Shown in pieces: positions 42,201-43,438 of a stretch of 43,438 bases of DNA. Numbering within the stretch: position 1 is the stretch's first letter; the number at the start of each line of letters is the position of its first letter. Origin of the DNA: Tannerellaceae bacterium (GTDB taxonomy: Bacteria > Bacteroidota > Bacteroidia > Bacteroidales > Tannerellaceae); the NCBI GenBank assembly GCA_031276545.1, contig JAISMW010000028.1:1-43438 (forward strand), written 5' to 3'. The translations under genes were made by a program, and so were the position numbers. The notes under the pieces were generated by a model that was not told the origin of the DNA, did not search any database, and saw nothing but the letters and a program-made list of their open reading frames with translations.

Positions 42201-42695
42201 ATAACCTTAGTACCGGGGAAAGGTTCCGGAGGAAACCTGTATTCGAAAAGCGAATATGATAACTTCGTTCTCCGCTTTGATTTTCAACTGACTCCGGCAG
42301 CTAACAATGGCTTGGGTATCCGCACACCTCAGGAAGGTGACGCAGCTTACGTAGGCATGGAATTGCAGATATTAGACAATGAACATCCTGTTTACAGAGA
42401 CTTGAAGCCCTATCAGTATCACGGTTCCGTTTATGGAATCATACCGGCTAAAAGAGGGTTTCTGAAACCTGTTGGCGAATGGAATACCCAGGAAGTGATA
42501 GCCGATGGCGACCATATCAAAATAACATTGAATGGTGAAGTCATTCTCGATGGTAATATCCGTGAAGCAACGAAGAACGGAACGTCCGACAAAACGGAAC
42601 ATCCCGGTCTTTTCAACAAGAAAGGTTATATAGGTTTTCTTGGACACGGATCTCCGGTTAAGTTTCGTCATATACGGATAAAGGAACTGAAATAG
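39249..42695 (+). CDS. HEAT-repeat protein with two C-terminal DUF1080 (3-keto-glycoside hydrolase family) domains
   Basis: A 1148-residue exported protein. A signal peptide (about 1-22, LLIPSLFLLISAPLLQS) precedes an alpha-helical HEAT-like region at about 90-720 (for example PDFAVKQAAAWALVRIGDTSSVPALANLL). Two DUF1080 domains follow: one near 740-945 (FVSIFNGKDLTGWKG, DAGIYLRGTPQVQIWD, VTVYLNGELV) and one near 955-1148 (YKILFDGTNMYEWTG, NNGLGIRTPQEGDAAYVGMELQILD, IKITLNGEVILDG). Members of this family have been shown in gut Bacteroides to cleave 3-keto-glycosides made by Gfo/Idh/MocA dehydrogenases, which matches the neighbour at 37962. The HEAT region could dock partner enzymes. A hairpin terminator follows. 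Confidence 0.9.
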   Translation: MKNIYLLIPSLFLLISAPLLQSQENRTVSTIVADVLAQMPANNQADYNKQLADLLSTGEEGIFSLVNMIHAPGQGDNAQVDYALSGLSHYVMGTGDESLRLATALAYVKALDRADEREAKIFIIKLLQIIGKDESVDALARYLNEEDLSDPAARALASIRTEKAGQALKASLLRKMGTPKSQRDVILAIGEARIADTENILREMIAIDDEDLQKAIFYALSRVGSKASVRDLSAFAEKAVFTWEKTEANEAYIVLLQRMVEQGDTKEASKAASILLRNATKAGKTHTRNAALQILLSIEKEKGLKRVQAALKDPSREYRNAALNYTSVFASPEVYIELIKTMSKAKPEVQVDILNWLGRESLVAEKNAQLRALDIRFDLPALHVIINQLKSPDFAVKQAAAWALVRIGDTSSVPALANLLTQTVPDISLSREALIAFKGDVTPDVVRIVSQAPDAGKIAAVEVLALRKASSRINTVLDLIKTGVPEVKKAAYLALKDVVAEKDLTLLCGMLETADAEAVAPLQEAVAASIASLPVKEQVAVISRRMLQAGEQKKHLYYVVLSATGDKEALATIVTGFKQGHTTDRDAAFEALLAWKGAEAADELFAVCKDASATGYFDRALAACIKSASNTALTGENRYLSLRKAMEIARTNEQKNTILRQIGRTGTFQALQYAGEFLDDKPVQQVAANAVMTIALNNASYTGTKVRDLLNKVSAILDNPDAGYQRENIRKHLEEMPREEGFVSIFNGKDLTGWKGLVGDPISRAKMKPEQLAKEQAKADEQMRKDWKVVDGLLMFDGSGYNNLCTVKQYADFEMYVDWMLDPAGPEADAGIYLRGTPQVQIWDTARVNVGAQVGSGGLYNNRIHESKPLKVADNKLGEWNTLYIKMTGDRVTVYLNGELVTNDVILENFWNRKLPIFPIEQIELQAHGSKVYYRDIYVKESKRPEPFVLSDEEKKEGYKILFDGTNMYEWTGNTEDYTLSDGTITLVPGKGSGGNLYSKSEYDNFVLRFDFQLTPAANNGLGIRTPQEGDAAYVGMELQILDNEHPVYRDLKPYQYHGSVYGIIPAKRGFLKPVGEWNTQEVIADGDHIKITLNGEVILDGNIREATKNGTSDKTEHPGLFNKKGYIGFLGHGSPVKFRHIRIKELK

Positions 42696-42724
42696 TAAAA
42701 GCAAGCAAAAACAATATAAAATAG

Positions 42725-42760
42725 AAAGAGGAAACAATATGATATTGTTTCCTCTTTTTA
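42725..42760 (+). terminator. Rho-independent terminator after the DUF1080 gene
   Basis: AAAGAGGAAACAAT pairs perfectly with ATTGTTTCCTCTTT across a short loop, followed by further T residues and TATTTATAAG. Confidence 0.88.
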
Positions 42761-43178
42761 TTTATAAGTATTGATTTTCAAATAAATAAATCATCTATGC
42801 AATAACCCTTCGATGTGTGGAATAAAATAATAAATGATATGATAATGGTTTCATAAACTTATGTCAAATACAATGAATATTCAAATAGAATTAGAATGAA
42901 ATTATAATGTACAGTCTATATAGATCATGAAATAAATAGAATAGGATTAAATTCGAATAATAACTTGCGAAGAATTAAAGTTCCGGAATTTAGCAGGATA
43001 TTTTTTCTGAAACCTGTTTGTGTGCTATGGATTTTCTCTTTTTAGAATGCAACCGGGCAACCCGCCGTAGTTCTGATTACCGTCTTGGGGCAAGTGCTGA
43101 GAACAGCCAACCGTAATCCTGCAGAGGTAGTGAATAGAGAATGAAAGAGGAAGAATAACGATAACAGGATGTATTTTA
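42761..43178. other. AT-rich stretch without a recognisable gene
   Basis: About 420 bp, very AT-rich to about 43040 and then of average composition. The only plus-strand frame worth noting is a 29-codon one at 43027-43116 without a ribosome-binding site. I see no RNA family I can name. Confidence 0.5.
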
Positions 43179-43254
43179 ACGTGAGTTCGACCTAAGCAAT
43201 CTTCTGTAAGATACGAATATCTTATTTTTGCCTTTTCTTACGTCGAACTCACGT
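43179..43254. repeat. Nested inverted repeat
   Basis: An outer pair of 18-bp arms, ACGTGAGTTCGACCTAAG (43179-43196) and CTTACGTCGAACTCACGT (43237-43254), with one mismatch, encloses an inner hairpin AAGATA-CGAA-TATCTT at 43208-43223. TATTTTTG at 43223-43230 resembles a -7 box. It abuts the direct repeats. Confidence 0.85.
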
Positions 43255-43289
43255 AAAGAAGCTGCTTTAACGCCGGAAGGCGTTGCCCT
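43255..43289. repeat. 35-bp direct repeat, copy 1
   Basis: Begins AAAGAAGCTGCTTTAACGCC and contains the dyad AACGCC-GGAA-GGCGTT-type hairpin. An identical copy lies 93 bp downstream. Confidence 0.9.
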
Positions 43290-43347
43290 CTCGATAACCC
43301 CGTACAAGCGCAGCGCAGTGCGGGGTCGCAGTGCGGGGTAAGCGAAC

Positions 43348-43382
43348 AAAGAAGCTGCTTTAACGCCGGAAGGCGTTGCCCT
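43348..43382. repeat. 35-bp direct repeat, copy 2
   Basis: Identical to copy 1. The 58 bp between the copies contain CGCAGTGCGGGGT-type short repeats. The minus-strand frames through this region repeat the peptide ATPSGVKAASL and look like by-products of the DNA repeat. Confidence 0.9.
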
Positions 43383-43438
43383 GCCGCCATGCGACAGATG
43401 GGATTCCGTGACGCCGCCGCACGGCACGGCACGGCGCT

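Noticed and set aside
43027..43116. 29-codon plus-strand frame beginning MDFLFLECN
   Set aside because: No ribosome-binding site, very short, and no recognisable family. It may be part of an intergenic repeat, but nothing in the window supports that.
43033..43125. Riboswitch or structural RNA suggested by CTGAGA and paired GATTAC/GTAATC
   Set aside because: The other conserved boxes of the TPP or cobalamin riboswitches are absent and no metabolic gene follows.
43176..43427. 83- and 64-codon minus-strand frames at the right edge
   Set aside because: They consist mostly of the translated 35-bp direct repeats and the inverted repeat.

Overview
The window reads as a chromosome segment of an anaerobic Bacteroidales bacterium. 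The evidence is two complete SusC/SusD outer-membrane pairs, lipoproteins of Bacteroidota type, several -7 boxes of the form TAnnTTTG, a DUF6261-type gene, and enzymes typical of gut or host-associated glycan users. I cannot name the species. The left third is clearly GC-rich and the right end is more AT-rich.

Layout. 1-513: a 42-bp palindromic tandem array followed by structured non-coding DNA. 514-10577: [NiFe]-hydrogenase maturation genes in two blocks, hypC-hypD (minus) and hypA-hypB (minus), with hypF (plus) between them. No hypE and no hydrogenase subunit is visible. An AT-richer gene for an unusual membrane protein (SPOR-like domain, one membrane helix, two PD-(D/E)XK-type nuclease-like domains) lies between hypC and hypF. 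hypB is followed by an ADP-forming acyl-CoA synthetase, a small acidic protein and an OmpA-family lipoprotein. 10665-18420: tRNA-Pro(CGG), three phased palindromes, a GH29 fucosidase lipoprotein, ilvE, metF, a GH20 hexosaminidase and glyA. 18555-20263: a second 42-bp array, unrelated in sequence to the first, then a DUF6261-like gene, heptamer repeats and a terminator.

20332-31079: two divergent susC-susD pairs. Their leaders and the first ~120 codons of the susC genes form a long inverted repeat around a 158-bp centre, which is bounded by 41-bp arms matching at 40 of 41 positions. The centre carries a rightward -7 box, so it is a candidate invertible promoter.

31220-42695: what looks like an oxidative (3-keto-sugar) glycan pathway. 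It contains a cytosolic Gfo/Idh/MocA oxidoreductase, a tetraheme NapC/NrfH-like cytochrome fused to a SUMF1-fold domain, two Tat-signal Gfo/Idh/MocA proteins, a Tat-signal TIM-barrel epimerase, a hemerythrin-like protein, a LuxR-type regulator, and a large HEAT-repeat protein ending in two DUF1080 (3-keto-glycoside hydrolase family) domains. My reading is that SusC/D import substrate, exported dehydrogenases oxidise it, DUF1080 cleaves the keto-glycoside, and the tetraheme protein may carry electrons to or from the quinone pool. The electron-transfer step is inference. 42696-43438 holds a terminator, AT-rich DNA without a gene, a nested inverted repeat and 35-bp direct repeats.
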